Part shown: positions 1 to 11,864 of the stretch, piece by piece | How positions within the stretch are numbered: position 1 is the first letter of the stretch | Layout: the number at the start of each line of letters is the position of its first letter | Origin: Symsagittifera roscoffensis | Lineage: Eukaryota; Xenacoelomorpha; Acoela; Convolutidae | Direction: 5' to 3' | DNA: 64,000 nucleotides | Assembly: GCF_963678635.1 (NCBI RefSeq) | Contig: NC_087064.1 | Span: 22,490,509 to 22,554,508 of the forward strand | Made by a program: the position numbers and the translations under genes | The notes under the pieces: model-generated | Database searches by the model: none | What the model saw: the letters and a program-made list of their open reading frames with translations, nothing else | What the model was told of the DNA's origin: nothing

Positions 1-1919
1 CTAAATTTTTTGTTTTTTGGTTTGAAGACTCAACCGTTTTCAGATTTTAAAATAGTTTGTATCATTTTTGACATGTGTCAGCTTCTGTTTTGATTTTCAT
101 TTTTATACGCTTTAAAGTCTTTCAGTTTACTTTCGGTTCTCAGTTATCACTGATTTGGAAGTTTAGCTCTCGTGTTAAAAAAACCCAGAAAACTTCTACA
201 TTGTGAACAACCTGTAAGATATTATCATCGATATATAAAACACTATTTGAATTCCTTGAAAATGGGGAGAACCTTTTCATGTGTAATTCGAACGACCTTA
301 ATAAATTTTCAAAACTTGACCGCTGTTGAGTAAAAATGGTTCGAACTTTTGATTTTTAGTAAACAAGCAGGTTTATTAGTGAATTATAAGCTAGAAACTT
401 TTTACCGCCATGTCAGATATGGCTTTTTTTAGATTGTCCTTAGGTCTTTTTATCACAATACGCAAAAAAAAAACTAAACTATTTTTTACAAAAGAATTTA
501 TACACTAATTTGAAAAAAAAATTAATTTTGTTTTTTTTTGTTTTAAAAAATGGTCGGAAAAGTTTACACTTCATGCGCAGCAACTGGCTTTTCTTTCTTT
601 TTTCACTGAAATCATTCGATTGTTTGAAAAGAAGTAAAGTAAACGTGATACTTTTAGTGCTTCTTCTGTTGAAACAATTGTCGTCTGCTGCTCGTTTATG
701 CTGTATAAATAAAAAAGGAGATCTAACCCCTTGGTTTTCCGTTCCTTGGTTCAAGCGTTTTTGAGATCTTGAAAATTTTTTCATCAATTTTGACATTTTT
801 CAGCTTCTGTATAGTTTCTCAATTTTATACGCAATGTTTAAAATCATTTAGTTTTCATTCGGTTGTCAATTGTTACTGATTTGAAAGTTAATTTAGTCTT
901 TGCTTAGCTCTAGTGTCTAAAACAAATTCCAGACAACTTGTACATAGTGAAGAACTTGTAAATTTTTGTCGTCGAAACATAATACATTTTTTGAATTCCT
1001 TGAAAATGGGGAGAACTTAGAACCTTTTTCATTTGTGATTCAAACGACCTTTCAAACAAATTTTCAAAACTTTGAACCGGTGTCGAGTAAAAAGGGTTGG
1101 AATTTTAATTGCTTGGTCTATTTTTATACGAGTAAAGCCAACAAGCAGTTTCATTAAGGAATGATAAGCTAGAAACTTTTTACCGCCTTTTTAGACTAAA
1201 AAAATCCAAGACAAAAAACTTTTTCTGCAAAAAGTCAAAAAATTGTCGCAAAAGGCAAAAACTAGTAAACTTTTTGGAAATTTTTTCAAGTAATTTTTCG
1301 ACACAAACCGTTCTCCGATTAGCTTGTTTCACTGCTGAATATGGCTTTGTTTCAGATTCTCCTCAAGTTTTAGGATTCGTCAAAAAAAATTTCTCCAATT
1401 GACCTATTTCACTGTCGAATATGGTTTTTTTCAGATACTCTTAAAGATAAAGTTTTATCGACGAAACAAAATTCACTTTTTGAAATCCGTGAAAATGGGG
1501 AGAACTCTTTGATTTGTGATTCGAACGACCTATTCAAATTTTCAGAAGTATGATCCGGTGTCGAGAAAAAATGGTTTGGATTTTTGAATTTTAGTCTTAT
1601 TTTGAATGAGTGAAGCAAACAAGCAGGTTTATTATAGAGGGTTACGCTAGAACACTTTGTAGCGCCATTTTTTGGACTAAAAAAATTCTTGCAAAGATAA
1701 AAACTATTTCTGCGAAAAGTCAAAAACAACCAGAAATTTTTTTTAAAACAATTTCTGGTAAGTTTTGGACAAAACCGTTCTGCGATTGGCTAATTTCACT
1801 GTGACTGTTGAATATGTCTGTACTTCAGATTCTTCTTAGATCCTTTCATCACACCACGCAGAAAAAAAACTACAATAATTTTTAAAAATATTACCCTGTT
1901 TCGGAAAAAAAAACTTGTT

Positions 1920-2200
1920 CATGCAGAGCAACGGGCTATTCTTGTTCTATACGGAAAGTATTCGATTGTTTGAAAAGAAGTGACGTAGACGTCACTTTTT
2001 TATTGCTTCTCGATTATGCTGTCAAAATTCTCAATTATGCTGTCAAATTAAGATCTGAACAACCTGTGCTTCTTGCACAGCAACGGGCTATTATTGTTTT
2101 TATACGAAATTAGTCGATTGTCTGAAAAGAAGTGACGTAAATATCACTTTTTAATTGTTTTTAGATTATGTTGTCAAAATAAAAAGAAGGGAGTATAATC
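1920..2200 (+). repeat. Tandem duplication of M2 (about 150 bp)
   Basis: The GCAACGGGCTATT block occurs at about 1930 and 2090, each followed by a GAAAAGAAGTGACGTA block, with a nested repeat of TCAATTATGCTGTCAAA between them. Confidence 0.75.
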
Positions 2201-2430
2201 TCTTTCTATTTTTTGGTTCCGAGATTCAAGCATTTTTAGGTTCATACAAATTTTTTTTTAGTTTTGACACTTTTCAGCTTTCGTTTTGTTTGTAATTTTA
2301 TACGCTTTAAAGTCTTTCAGCTTTCTTTAGGTTGTCAAATTGTCACTGATTTTACAAAAAAATGAGGCAGTGTTTAATTCTAGTGTTAAGAAAAAACCAG
2401 AAAACTTGAACATTGTGAAAAAATTGTAAA

Positions 2431-2468
2431 TGGAGGGTTCAGATAGCTTTGTAAATTTGTAAATGAGG
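2431..2468 (+). other. Junction where M1 is lost
   Basis: After the usual GTGAAAAAATTGTAAA the text ATGGAGGGTTCAGATAGC leads to GTAAATGAGG and then straight into GAATATGGCTTTAGTTCAG of M2. About 450 bp of M1 is missing and about 35 bp of unplaced sequence fills the gap. The same junction is at 6061-6099. Confidence 0.7.
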
Positions 2469-2579
2469 AATATGGCTTTAGTTCAGATTCTCCTTAGATC
2501 CTTTCATAACACCACGCAGAAAAATAACAACCCTATTTTTTAGAAAAATTACCTTATTTCGGAAAAAAAACTTGTTTTG

Positions 2580-2900
2580 TTAGATTCTGGTCTGAATAAC
2601 CTGTTTTTCATGCACAGCAACGGGCTATTCTTTTTTTATACGGAAACTATTCGATTGTTTGAAAAGAAGTGAAGTAAATGTAATTTTTTTACTGTTTCTC
2701 GTTTATGCTGTCAAAATGCTCGGTTTTAATGTCAAAATAAGACCTGAGCAACCTGTGCTTCTTGCACAGCAACGGTCTATTCTTGTTTTAATACGGAAAT
2801 TATTCGATTGTTTGAAAAGAAGTGAAGTAAACGTCACTTTTTTATTGCTTCTCGATTATGCAGTCAAAACTGCTTGTTTATGCTGTCAAAACAAAAAGAA
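2580..2900 (+). repeat. Tandem duplication of M2 (about 158 bp)
   Basis: CTGAATAACCTGTTTTTCAT at about 2592 is repeated as CTGAGCAACCTGTGCTTC at about 2743, each followed by the ATTCGATTGTTTGAAAAG block. A nested duplication of the TATGCTGTCAAAA motif ends the second copy. Confidence 0.75.
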
Positions 2901-3469
2901 GGGAGTATAGTCATCTCTTTTTAATTTTTGGCTCCGAGATTCAAGCGTTTTTAGGTTCATACAAAAATTTTATTTAGTTTTGACATTTTTCAGCTTCTGT
3001 TTTGTTTGTCATTTTATACGCTTTGAAGAATTTCAGCTTTCTTTCGTTTGTCAATTGTCACTGATTTGGAAGTAAATGATGCAGTGTTTAGTTCTAGTGA
3101 TAACAAAAAACCAGAAAACTTGAACATTGTGAAAAATTTGTAGGCTAATATCGACGAAACACAAAACACTTTTGGAACTCCTTGAAAATGCGGAGAACCG
3201 TTTCATTTTCGATTCAAACGATCTTAAAATTTTTTTAACTGTTTGAACCGGTGTCGAGTAAACAGGGTTTGAATTTTAATTTTTTAGTCTTTTTTGAGCG
3301 AGTAAAGCAAACAAGCAAGTTTATTAGTGAATGATGAGATAGAAAATTATTAACGCCAATTTTTGACTAAGAAAAGATATAAATTTTTATTCCTGCATAA
3401 ACTAAGGAAAACTAGAAAACTTTTTTGATTTTTTTGGAGTAATTGTTTGACAAAAATCGCTTTCCGATT

Positions 3470-3472
<3 letters not shown>

Positions 3473-3503
<31 letters not shown>
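3473..3503 (+). repeat. CT microsatellite in the M1/M2 slot
   Basis: Polypyrimidine tract after CGCTTTCCGATTATC and before TTGTGACTGTC. It sits in an M2-skip monomer. Confidence 0.9.
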
Positions 3504-3505
<2 letters not shown>

Positions 3506-4054
3506 TGACTGTCTGCTGCTCAATTGTGCTGTCAAAGTAAAAAGGGAGATCTAAATTTTTTGTTTTTTGGTTTGAAGACTCAACCGTTTTCAGATTTTAA
3601 AATAGTTTTTTGATTTTCAATTTTATACGCTTTGAAGTCTTTCAGTTTACTTTCGGTTCTCTATTATCACTGATTTGAAAGTAAATTAGGCACTGTTTAG
3701 CTCTCGTGTTAAAAAAAATCCAGAAAACTTCTACATTGTGGAAAACTTGTAAGGTATTATCATCGATATATAAAACACTTTTGAACTCCTTGAAAATGGG
3801 GAGAACCTTTTCATGTGTTATTCGAACGACCTTAATAAATTTTCAAAACTTTGACCGCTGTCGAGTAAAAATGGTTCGAACTTTTGATTCGTAGTAAACA
3901 AGCAGGTTTATTAGTGAATTATAAGCTAGAAACGTTTCACCGCCATTTCTGGACCAAAAAAGATATAAAACACTTCCTGCAGAAACTAAAAAAAAACTAA
4001 AAAAGTTTTTGATTTTTTTAAAGCAACTTCCGACAAAAACCGTTCTCCGATTAT

Positions 4055-4055
4055 C

Positions 4056-4101
<46 letters not shown>
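4055..4101 (+). repeat. CT microsatellite in the M1/M2 slot
   Basis: Interrupted by one TTT; followed by an intact M2 (GTGACTGTCAGATATGG). Confidence 0.9.
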
Positions 4102-4104
<3 letters not shown>

Positions 4105-5536
4105 ACTGTCAGATATGGCTTTTTTCAGATTCTCCTTAGTTCTTTTTATCACAATACGCAAAAAAAAACAACTAAACTATTTTTTACAAAAAATTTATAC
4201 ACTAATTTGAAAAAAAAAACTAATTTGTTTTTTTTTGTTTTAAAAAATGGTCAGAAAAATCGTGAAGTAAACGTGATCTGTTTATTGCTTCTCCTGTTGA
4301 AGCAATTGTCGTCTGCTGCTCGATTATGCTGTCTAAATAAAAAAAGGAGATCTTCCTTGATTTTCCGTTCCTTGGTTCAAGCGTTTTTGAGATCTTGAAA
4401 AATTTTTCATCAATTTTGACATTTTTCAGCTTCTGTATAGTTTCTCAATTTTATACGCAATGTTTAAAATCATTCAGTTTTCATTCGGTTGTCAATTGTT
4501 ACTGATTTGAAAGTTAATTTAGTCTTTGCTTAGCTCTAGTGTCTAAAACAAATTCCAGACAACTTGTACATAGTGAAGAACTTGTAAATTTTTGTCGTCG
4601 TAAATACATTTTTTGAATTCCTTGAAAATGGGGAGAACTTAGAACCTTTTTCATTTGTGATTCAAACGACCTTTCAAACAAATTTTCAAAACTTTGAACC
4701 GGTGTCGAGTAAAAAGGGTTGGAATTTTAATTGCTTAGTCTATTTTTATACGAGTAAAGCCAACAAGCAGTTTCATTAAGGAATGATAAGCTAGAAACTT
4801 TTTACCGCCTTTTTAGACTAAAAAAATCCAAGACAAAAACATTTTCTGCAAAAAGTCAAAAAAACTAGAAAATTTTTTGAATTTTTTTCAAGTAATTTTT
4901 CGACACAAACCGTTCTCCGATTAGCTTGTTTCACTGCTGAATATGGCTTTGTTTCAGATTCTCCTCAAGTTTTAGGATTCGTCAAAAAAAATTTCTCCAA
5001 TTGACCTATTTCACTGTCGAATATGGTTTTTTTCAGATACTCTTAAAGGTAAAGTTTTATCGACGAAACAAAATTCACTTTTTAAAATCCGTGAAAATGG
5101 GGAGAACTCTTTGATTTGTGATTCGAACGACCTATTCAAATTTTCAGAAGTATGATCCGGTTTCGAGAAAAAATGGTTTGGATTTTTGAATTTTAGTCTT
5201 ATTTTGAATGAGTGAAGCAAACAAGCAGGTTTATTATAGAGGATTACGCTAGAACACTTTATAGCGCCATTTTTTGGACTAAAAAAATTCTTGCAAAGAT
5301 AAAAACAATTTCTGCGAAAAGTCAAAAACAACCAGAAATTTTTTTTAAAAAAAATTTCTGGTAAGTTTTGGACAAAACTGTTCTGCGATTGGCCTATTTC
5401 ACTGTGACTGTTGAATATGTCTGTACTTCAGATTCTTCTTAGATCTTTTCATCACACCACGCAGAAAAACAACTACAATAACTTTTTAAAAAATTACCCT
5501 ATTTCGGAAAAAAAACTTGTTTTGTTAGATTATGGT

Positions 5537-5840
5537 CTGAACAACCTGTGGTTCATGCACAGCAACGGGCTATTCTTCTTTTATACGGAAAGTATTCGAT
5601 TGTTTGAAAAGAAGTGAAGTAGACGTCACTTTTTTATTGCTTCTCAATTATGCTGTCAAAATTCTCAATTATGCTGTCAAATTAAGATCTGAACAACCTG
5701 TGCTTCTTGCTCAGCAACGGGCTATTATTGTTTTTATACGAAATTAGTCGATTGTTTGAAAAGAAGTGACGTAAATATCACTTTTTTATTGTTTTTAGAT
5801 TATGCTGTCAAAAAAAAAAGAAGGGAGTATAATCTCTTTC
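5537..5840 (+). repeat. Tandem duplication of M2 (152 bp)
   Basis: CTGAACAACCTGTG occurs at 5537 and 5689, with TCTCAATTATGCTGTCAAA doubled at 5642-5680. It is the counterpart of 1920-2200. Confidence 0.78.
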
Positions 5841-6060
5841 TATTTTTTGGTTCCGAGATTCAAGCATTTTTAGGTTCATACAATTTTTTTTTTAGTTTTG
5901 ACACTTTTCAGCTTCCGTTTTGTTTGTCATTTTATACGCTTTGAAGTCTTTCAGCTTTTTTTCGGTTGTCAATTGTCACTGATTTGAAAAAAAAGAGGCA
6001 GTGTTTAGTTCTAGTGTTACGAAAAAACCAGAAAACTTGAACATTGTGAAAAACTTGTAA

Positions 6061-6099
6061 ATGGAGGGTTCAGATAGCTTTGTAAATTTGTAAATGAGG
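6061..6099 (+). other. Junction where M1 is lost, second copy
   Basis: Identical filler to 2431-2468, inherited through the 3.55 kb duplication. Confidence 0.7.
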
Positions 6100-6199
6100 A
6101 ATATGGCTGTAGTTCAGATTCTCCTTAGATCTTTTCATAACACCACGCAGAAAAATAACAACACTTTTTCTTAGAAAAATTACCTTATTTTGGAAAAAA

Positions 6200-6982
6200 C
6201 TTGTTTTTTTTAGACTATGGCTTCATGCACAGCAATGGGTTTTTCTTGTTTTTATACTGAAATGATTCGATTGTGTGAAAAGAAGAGAAGTAAGCGTAAA
6301 ATTTTTTATTGCTGCTGTTGAAACAATTGTCGTCTGCTGCTCAATTATGCTGTCTAAATAAAAAAAGGAGATCTAACCCCTTGGTTTTCCGTTCCATGGT
6401 TTAAGCGTTTTTGAGATCTTAAAAAACTTCTCATCAATTTCGACAATTTTCAATTTCTGCAAAGTTTCTCAATTTTATACGCTTTGAAGTCATTCAGTTT
6501 TCATTCGGTTGTCAATTGTTACTGATTTGAAAGTTAATTTTGTCACTGCTTAGCTCTAGTGTTTAAAACAAATTCCAGACAATTTGTACATAGTGAAGAA
6601 TTTGTAAATTTTTGTCGACGAAACATAATACTTTTTTTGAATTCCTCGAAAATGGGGAGAAATTAGAACTATTTTTTATTTGTGATTCAAACGACCTTAT
6701 CAAATTTTTAAAAGTTTGAACCGGTGTCCAATAAAAATGGTTGCACATTTAATTGTTTAGTCTATTTTATAAGAGTAAAGGCAAGAAGCAGTTTTATTAA
6801 GGAATGATAAGCTAGAAGCTTAACCGCTTTTTTTAGAATAAAAAAATCTAAGATAAAAAACATTTTCTGCAAAAACTAAAAAAAACTATAAAACTTTCTT
6901 TTTTGAACTTTTTTCAAGTAATTTTTCGACACAAACCGTTCTCCGATTAGCTTGTTTCACTACCGAATATGGCTTTGTTTCA
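6200..6982 (+). repeat. Satellite monomer, truncated at a foreign insert
   Basis: An M2-M3-M1 monomer with its M1 landmark at 6648. It continues to TTTCACTACCGAATATGG and TTTGTTTCAG and then stops at 6982, where non-satellite sequence begins. This stretch is closer to 23391-24115 than to its neighbours: both share TTTTATACTGAAATGATTCG, ATTGTGTGAAAAGAAG and the variant landmark GAAAATGGGGAGAAATTAGA. Confidence 0.75.
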
Positions 6983-7547
6983 GACTGAAATCGACTGAAA
7001 TCAAACCCCTGGGATTTGCCATCTCAAGTAAGGGCGTTACCACTGCACTAAATGCACAGAACACTCCTTGATTGATTAAAAACTTTAGTAAAATTTTTAA
7101 AGCAAAGCATGAAAAAAATTTTTTTAAAAGCAAAAGTTCTTGGAACTCAACTATTTGACACAAACTTAAATACACAAAAAAATGAAATAGCATGAGTAGA
7201 ATTTTCCTAAATTTTAGGCCAATTTATTGCAGCGCTAACTAAGCCGACAAAAAAGCAGACAAACAGAAGTTCGACAAAAATTTTTGATGAGCGAACAATT
7301 CTCTACTAAGAAAAAAACAAGTTTTCGCCGATTTCGAATTAATGATTTTTGTCTTTAGGTTACTTCTTCTCCAGACGCGCAAATTAACATCTGGTTTTTG
7401 ATTTCATATAAGCCAAAGGTAAAGTTATTCAAGTTACTCTGTTAAACAGTTTGTTAACCTAAAACACCTAAATTCCGCTTCGACAATGCTCGCTAGTTGC
7501 AAGCGTGATTATTTTCAAGCCTTTTTGATCTTCACCCCAATGTCTCT
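6983..7547. other. Non-satellite insert, copy 1 (longer version)
   Basis: This stretch does not align with any satellite module. It begins just after a satellite TTTGTTTCAG with a 10 bp tandem repeat (GACTGAAATC twice, 6983-7002), then the tRNA-like segment, then about 490 bp of unrelated AT-rich DNA containing GGTTACTTCTTCTCCAGACG and CAATGCTCGCTAGTTGCAAG. It rejoins satellite M1 near 7548, where CTAACAAAATTTCACAAAAC passes into the usual CGGTGTCGAG block. No open reading frame of note or recognisable domain was seen. The part from 7054 recurs at 11369. It may be a fragment of host unique sequence or a degenerate mobile element. Confidence 0.72.
6994..7058 (-). pseudogene. Degenerate tRNA-like segment (A-box and B-box)
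   Basis: On the minus strand the segment reads TAGTGCAGTGGTAACGC, an A-box-like element (TRGYNNANNNG) at about 7040-7050, and GGTTTGATTTC, a B-box-like element with two mismatches to GGTTCGANTCC, at about 6997-7007. The two starts are 43 bases apart, as expected in a tRNA. The D stem can form about three pairs, but the anticodon and T stems are poor and there is no matching acceptor stem. It therefore looks like a decayed tRNA or the head of a tRNA-derived SINE rather than a functional tRNA gene. Chance resemblance is possible. Confidence 0.35.
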
Positions 7548-10500
7548 AACAAAATTTCACAAAACTGTCCCGGTGTCGAGAAAAACCGTTTTTACAATTT
7601 TTGAGTTTTAGTGTAACTTCGAGCGATAAAAGCAAACAAATAGACTAAAATTAAAATGATAAGCAAGGAAGCTTCAGTGAAACTCCAATGAAAAAATTGT
7701 TTTTACCGCAATTTTTGGACTAAAAAAGATATAAATTTATTTATGCAAAAATCAAAAATGAAATTAGAAACCTTTTTTTGAATTTCTGCTCTGGTCATTC
7801 TTCGATTGGCCTACTTCATTGTGACTGTCGACAAAACAACGCGGAAAAACAACTATACTAATGAAAAAATACACTATTTTGAAAAAAAACGTGTGTTTTT
7901 TTCAGAATATAGCCTGAACAACCTGTGATATTTGCACAGCAACAGACTATTTTTGTTTCTTTGTTTTTATATGAAAAATATTTGATTGTTTGAAAAGCTA
8001 TGAAGTAAACGTCATTCTTTTTATTGTTTCTTATTTTTGAATAACCAACTTCTGCTGCTCGATTATGCTGTCAAAGTAAAAAAGGAGATCTGACTTCTTT
8101 GTTTTTCTGTTTGAAGATACAAGCGTTTTCAGATTTTAAAATAGTTTGTATCATTTTTGACATGTGTCAGCTTCTGTTTTGATTTTGATTTTTATACGCT
8201 TTGAAGTCTTTCAGTTTACTTTCGTTTCTCAATTATCACTGATTTGAAGTAAATTAGGCACTGTTTAGCTCTCGTGTTAAAAAAAAATACAAAAAACTTC
8301 TAAATTGTGAAAAAATTGTAAGGTATTATCATCGAAATATAAAACTTTTTTTGAATTTCTTGAAAATGGGGAGAACCTTTTCATGTGTTATTCAAACGAC
8401 CTTAACAAATTTTCAAAACTTTGACCGGTGTCGAGTAAAAATGATTTGAACTTTTGATTTTTAGTCTAATTTCGAGAGATTAAAGCAAACACGCACGTTT
8501 ATTAGAGAAGGATAAGCTAAAAACTTGTTTTTGCCATTTTTGGACTAGAAAACTCAAAGATAAAAAATAATTTCTGCAAAAAGTCAAAAAAACTTTTAAA
8601 AAATTTTGATTTTTTCTAGTCGTTTTTTGACTGAAACCCTTCTCCAATTGTCTTACTTCACTGTGACTATAAAACTAAGCTTTTTTTCCCCGATTCTTCT
8701 GAGATCCTTCCATCACATCAAGCAGAAAAACAACTACGCTCCTTAAAAAATTACATTATTTTGAAGAAGAAATACTTGTTTTTTTTTTCTTCAGAAAATG
8801 ATCTGAGCAACATGTGATACATGCACAGCAATAAACTTTTCTTGTTTTTGTTCGTTTTTATATGAAAGTGGATTGATTGTTTGAAAACAAGTGAAATAAA
8901 CGTCACCCTTTATATTGTTTTTCTTTTTAAATAAATAACGTATGTTGCTCGATTATGCTGTCAAAATAAAAAAAAGGGAGATCTAATCTTTTGGTTTTTC
9001 GGTTCCGAAATTCAGGCGTTTTTGAGATCTGAACAATTTTTTCAACAATCTTGACATATTTCAGATTCTGTTACGTTTCTCCTTTTCATGCGCTTTGAAG
9101 TCTTTTAGTTTTCTTTCGGTTTTCAATTGTCACTGATTTCAAAGTAAATTAGGCAGCGTTTAGCTGTAGTGTTAAAAAAAATCCAGAAAATGTGTACATT
9201 GTTTTTGCGACGGAATACAACACACGTTTTGAATTACTTGAAAATGGGGAGAATCTTTCTATTTGTGATTCAAACGACATTAACAAATTTCCAAGAGTTT
9301 GATCCGGTGTCGAGAAAAAAGGTTTGCATATTTGATTTCTGACTTTTAGTCTAGTTTTGAATGAGTGAAGCAACCAAGAATGTTGATTATAGAATGGGAT
9401 ACGCCAGAAAATTTTTTACCGCCAGTTTGACTAAAAAAATTAAAGATATAAAATATTTCCTGCAACAGTTTAAAAAGAAACTAGGAAAACTTTTCGATTT
9501 TTTTTCTGGTAATTTTTCGACAAAACTGTTCTCCGATTGTCTGAGTTCACTGTGACTGTCGAATATGGTTTTAGTTTAGATTCTTCTTAAATCCTTTCAT
9601 CTAACCACGCAGAAAAACAACTACACTATTCAAAAAAGTTACATTGCTTAGAAAAAAAGAAAATTTTTTTTTCAGAATAGAGACTGAACAACCTGTGATA
9701 CAAGCACTGCAACAACCTATTCTTGTTTCTTTTTGTTTTTTATGAAACAGATTTGATTGTTTGAAAACAAGTGAAGTAAACGTCACCGTTTTTTTTTGTT
9801 TCTTCTTTTTAAACAGTTAACGCCTTCTGCTCAATTATGCTGTGAAAAAAAAGAGGGAGATCTAATCTCTTGGTTTTTCGTTTCCGAGATTCAAGCGTTT
9901 TTGAGATCATAAAAAAAGTTTCATAAAAATTGACATGTTTCAGCCTCTGTTTTGTTTCACACTTTTATACGCTTAGAAGTTTTTCAGCTTTCTTTTGGTT
10001 GTCAATTGTCACTGATTCGAAAGTAAATTAGGCTGTGTTTAGCTCGCCTTAAAAAAATTTCAAGAAGGCTTGTCTAATTTAAAAAAACTTTTAAATTATT
10101 ATCGAAGAAACACAAAACACTTTCTGAATTTGTTGAAAAAGGGGAGAACCCTTTCATTCGAGATTCGAACGAATTCGACAAATTTTCAAGAGTTTGATGC
10201 GGCGTCGAGTGAAAATGGTTTGAACTTTGATTTTTAGTCTAATTTCGAGCGAGTAAAGCAAGTCAGGTTTATTAGAGAAGGATAAGCTGGAAAATTTTGA
10301 TGGCCCTATTTGGACTAAAAAATTAAAAGATAAACAACATTTTCTGCAAAAAGTCAAAAGAAACTAGAAAACTTTTTTGATTTTTTAAAAGTAATATTTC
10401 GACACAAACCGTTCTCCGATTAGCTTTTTTCCTTTCTGAATATGGCTTTGTTTCAGATTCTACTCAAGTTTTAGGATTCGACAAAAATATATCTCCGATT

Positions 10501-11113
10501 GACCTATTTCACTGTCGATTATGGTTTTTATTTTCAGATACTACTAAAGGTAAAGTATTATCGACGAAACACAATACACTTTTTAAATTCCGTGAAAATG
10601 GGGAGATTTCTTCGATTTGTGATTCGAACGGCCTACTCAAATTTTTAGAAGTATGATCCGGTGTCGAAAAAAAATGGTTTGGATTTTGGAATTTTAGTCC
10701 AATTTTTAATGAGTGAAGGAAACAAGCAGGTTTATTATAGAGGGTTACGCCAGAACACTTTGTACCGCCATTTTTTGGACTAAAAAATTTCTTGCAAAGA
10801 TAAAAAAATTTCTGCGAAAAGTCAAAAACAACCAGAAACTTTTTAAAAAAACTCTGGTAAATTTTGGACAAAACCGATCTGCGATTGGCCTATTTCACTG
10901 TGACTGTCGAATATGTCTATATTTCAGATTCTTCTTAGACCCTTTCATCACATCACGCAGAAAAACAACTACAATAACCTTTTGAAAAATTATTTTACTT
11001 CGGAAAAATCTTGTTTTGTTAGATTCTGGTCTGAACAACCTGTTTTTCATGCACAGCAACGGGCTATTCTTTTTTTATACGGAAACTATTCGATTGTTTG
11101 AAAAGAAGTTAAG
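7054..11113 (+). repeat. 4.3 kb duplicated block, copy 1
   Basis: From GCACAGAACACTCC at 7054 the sequence is repeated from 11369 with an offset of about 4315-4320 bp. Landmarks at 8362, 9240, 10134 and 10592 match 12683, 13559, 14454 and 14912. The block holds the foreign insert, three full monomers and one S-type monomer (10134 to 10592, 458 bp). Its monomers carry distinctive variants, such as ATATGAAAAATATTTGATTG and a degenerate M1 landmark GAAAAAGGGGAGAACCC at 10134. Confidence 0.85.
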
Positions 11114-11368
11114 TAAAGGTCACTTTTTATTGCTTCTCGAGATTATGCTGTCAAAACTGCTTGTTTATGCTGTCAAAACAAAAAGAAGGGAGTATAGTCA
11201 TCTCTTTTTAATTTTTGGCTCCGAGATTCAAGCGTTTTTAGGTTTATACAAAAATTTTATTTAGGTTTGACATTTTTTCAGCTTCTGTTTTGTTTGACAT
11301 TTTATACGCTTTGAAGAATTTCAGCTTCCTTTCGGTTGTCAATTGTCACTGATTTGAAAGTAAATGAG

Positions 11369-11864
11369 GCACAGAACACTCCTTGATTGATAAAAAACTT
11401 TAGTAAAATTTTTAAACCAAAGCATGAAAAAATTTTTTGAAAAAAGCAAAAGTTCTTGGAACTCAACTATTTGACACAAACTTAAATACACAAAAAAATG
11501 AAGTAGCATGAGTAGAATTTTCCTAAATTTTAGGCCAATTTCTTGCAGCGATAACTAAGCCGACAAAAAAAGCAGACAAACAGAAGTTCGACAAAAATTT
11601 TTGATGAGCGAACAATTCTCCACTAAGAAAAAAACAAGTGTTTGCCGATTTCGAATTAATGATTTTTGTCTTTAGGTTACTTCTTCTCCAGACGCGCAAA
11701 TTAACATCTGGTTTTTGATTTCATATAAGCCAAAGGTAAAGTTATTCAAGTTACTCTGTTAAACAGTTTGTTAACCTAAAACACCTAAATTCCGCTTCGA
11801 CAATGCTCGCTAGTTGCAAGCGTGATTATTTTCAAGCCTTTTTGATCTTCACCCCAATGTCTCT
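11369..11864. other. Non-satellite insert, copy 2 (lacks the tRNA-like end)
   Basis: This is about 496 bp, nearly identical to 7054-7547, and it again passes into satellite M1 at the same right-hand junction. It lacks the first 71 bp of copy 1, including the tRNA-like segment. The shared right junction shows that the insert was amplified together with flanking satellite rather than inserted twice. No coding potential was seen. Confidence 0.75.

Larger units (their letters stand above)
1..3550 (+). repeat. 3.55 kb higher-order unit, copy 1
   Basis: The first bases of the window recur at 3551, and the two stretches then run in parallel: M1 landmarks at 258, 1002 and 1491 match 3792, 4624 and 5092. 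The unit contains one full monomer, one short S-type monomer (1002 to 1491, about 489 bp), two M2 modules with an internal 150 bp duplication, and a monomer at 2431 whose M1 has been lost. A final monomer (landmark 3184) ends in a CT tract and an M2-skip junction. Copy 1 keeps sequence at 52-87 that copy 2 has lost. Confidence 0.8.
3551..6200 (+). repeat. 3.55 kb higher-order unit, partial copy 2
   Basis: This stretch matches 1-2570 in order and content. It shows two private deletions: about 36 bp after 3606 (text jumps from AAAATAGTTTT to TTGATTTTC) and about 90 bp near 4258, where the M2 segment around the GCACAGCAAC motif is missing. Homology to copy 1 fades near 6200, soon after the shared M1-loss junction at 6061. 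Confidence 0.78.

Noticed and set aside
4009-4398. Open frame with a serine/leucine repeat (and arginine/glutamate repeats on the other strand, e.g. 3350-3535, 31815-32015, 62295-62483)
   Set aside because: These come directly from translating the CT microsatellites, which have no stops in several frames.
7054-7547. Foreign insert as a functional gene
   Set aside because: Stops occur in all frames, and the longest frame crossing its left end (6960-7193, minus) also runs into satellite sequence and has no recognisable product.
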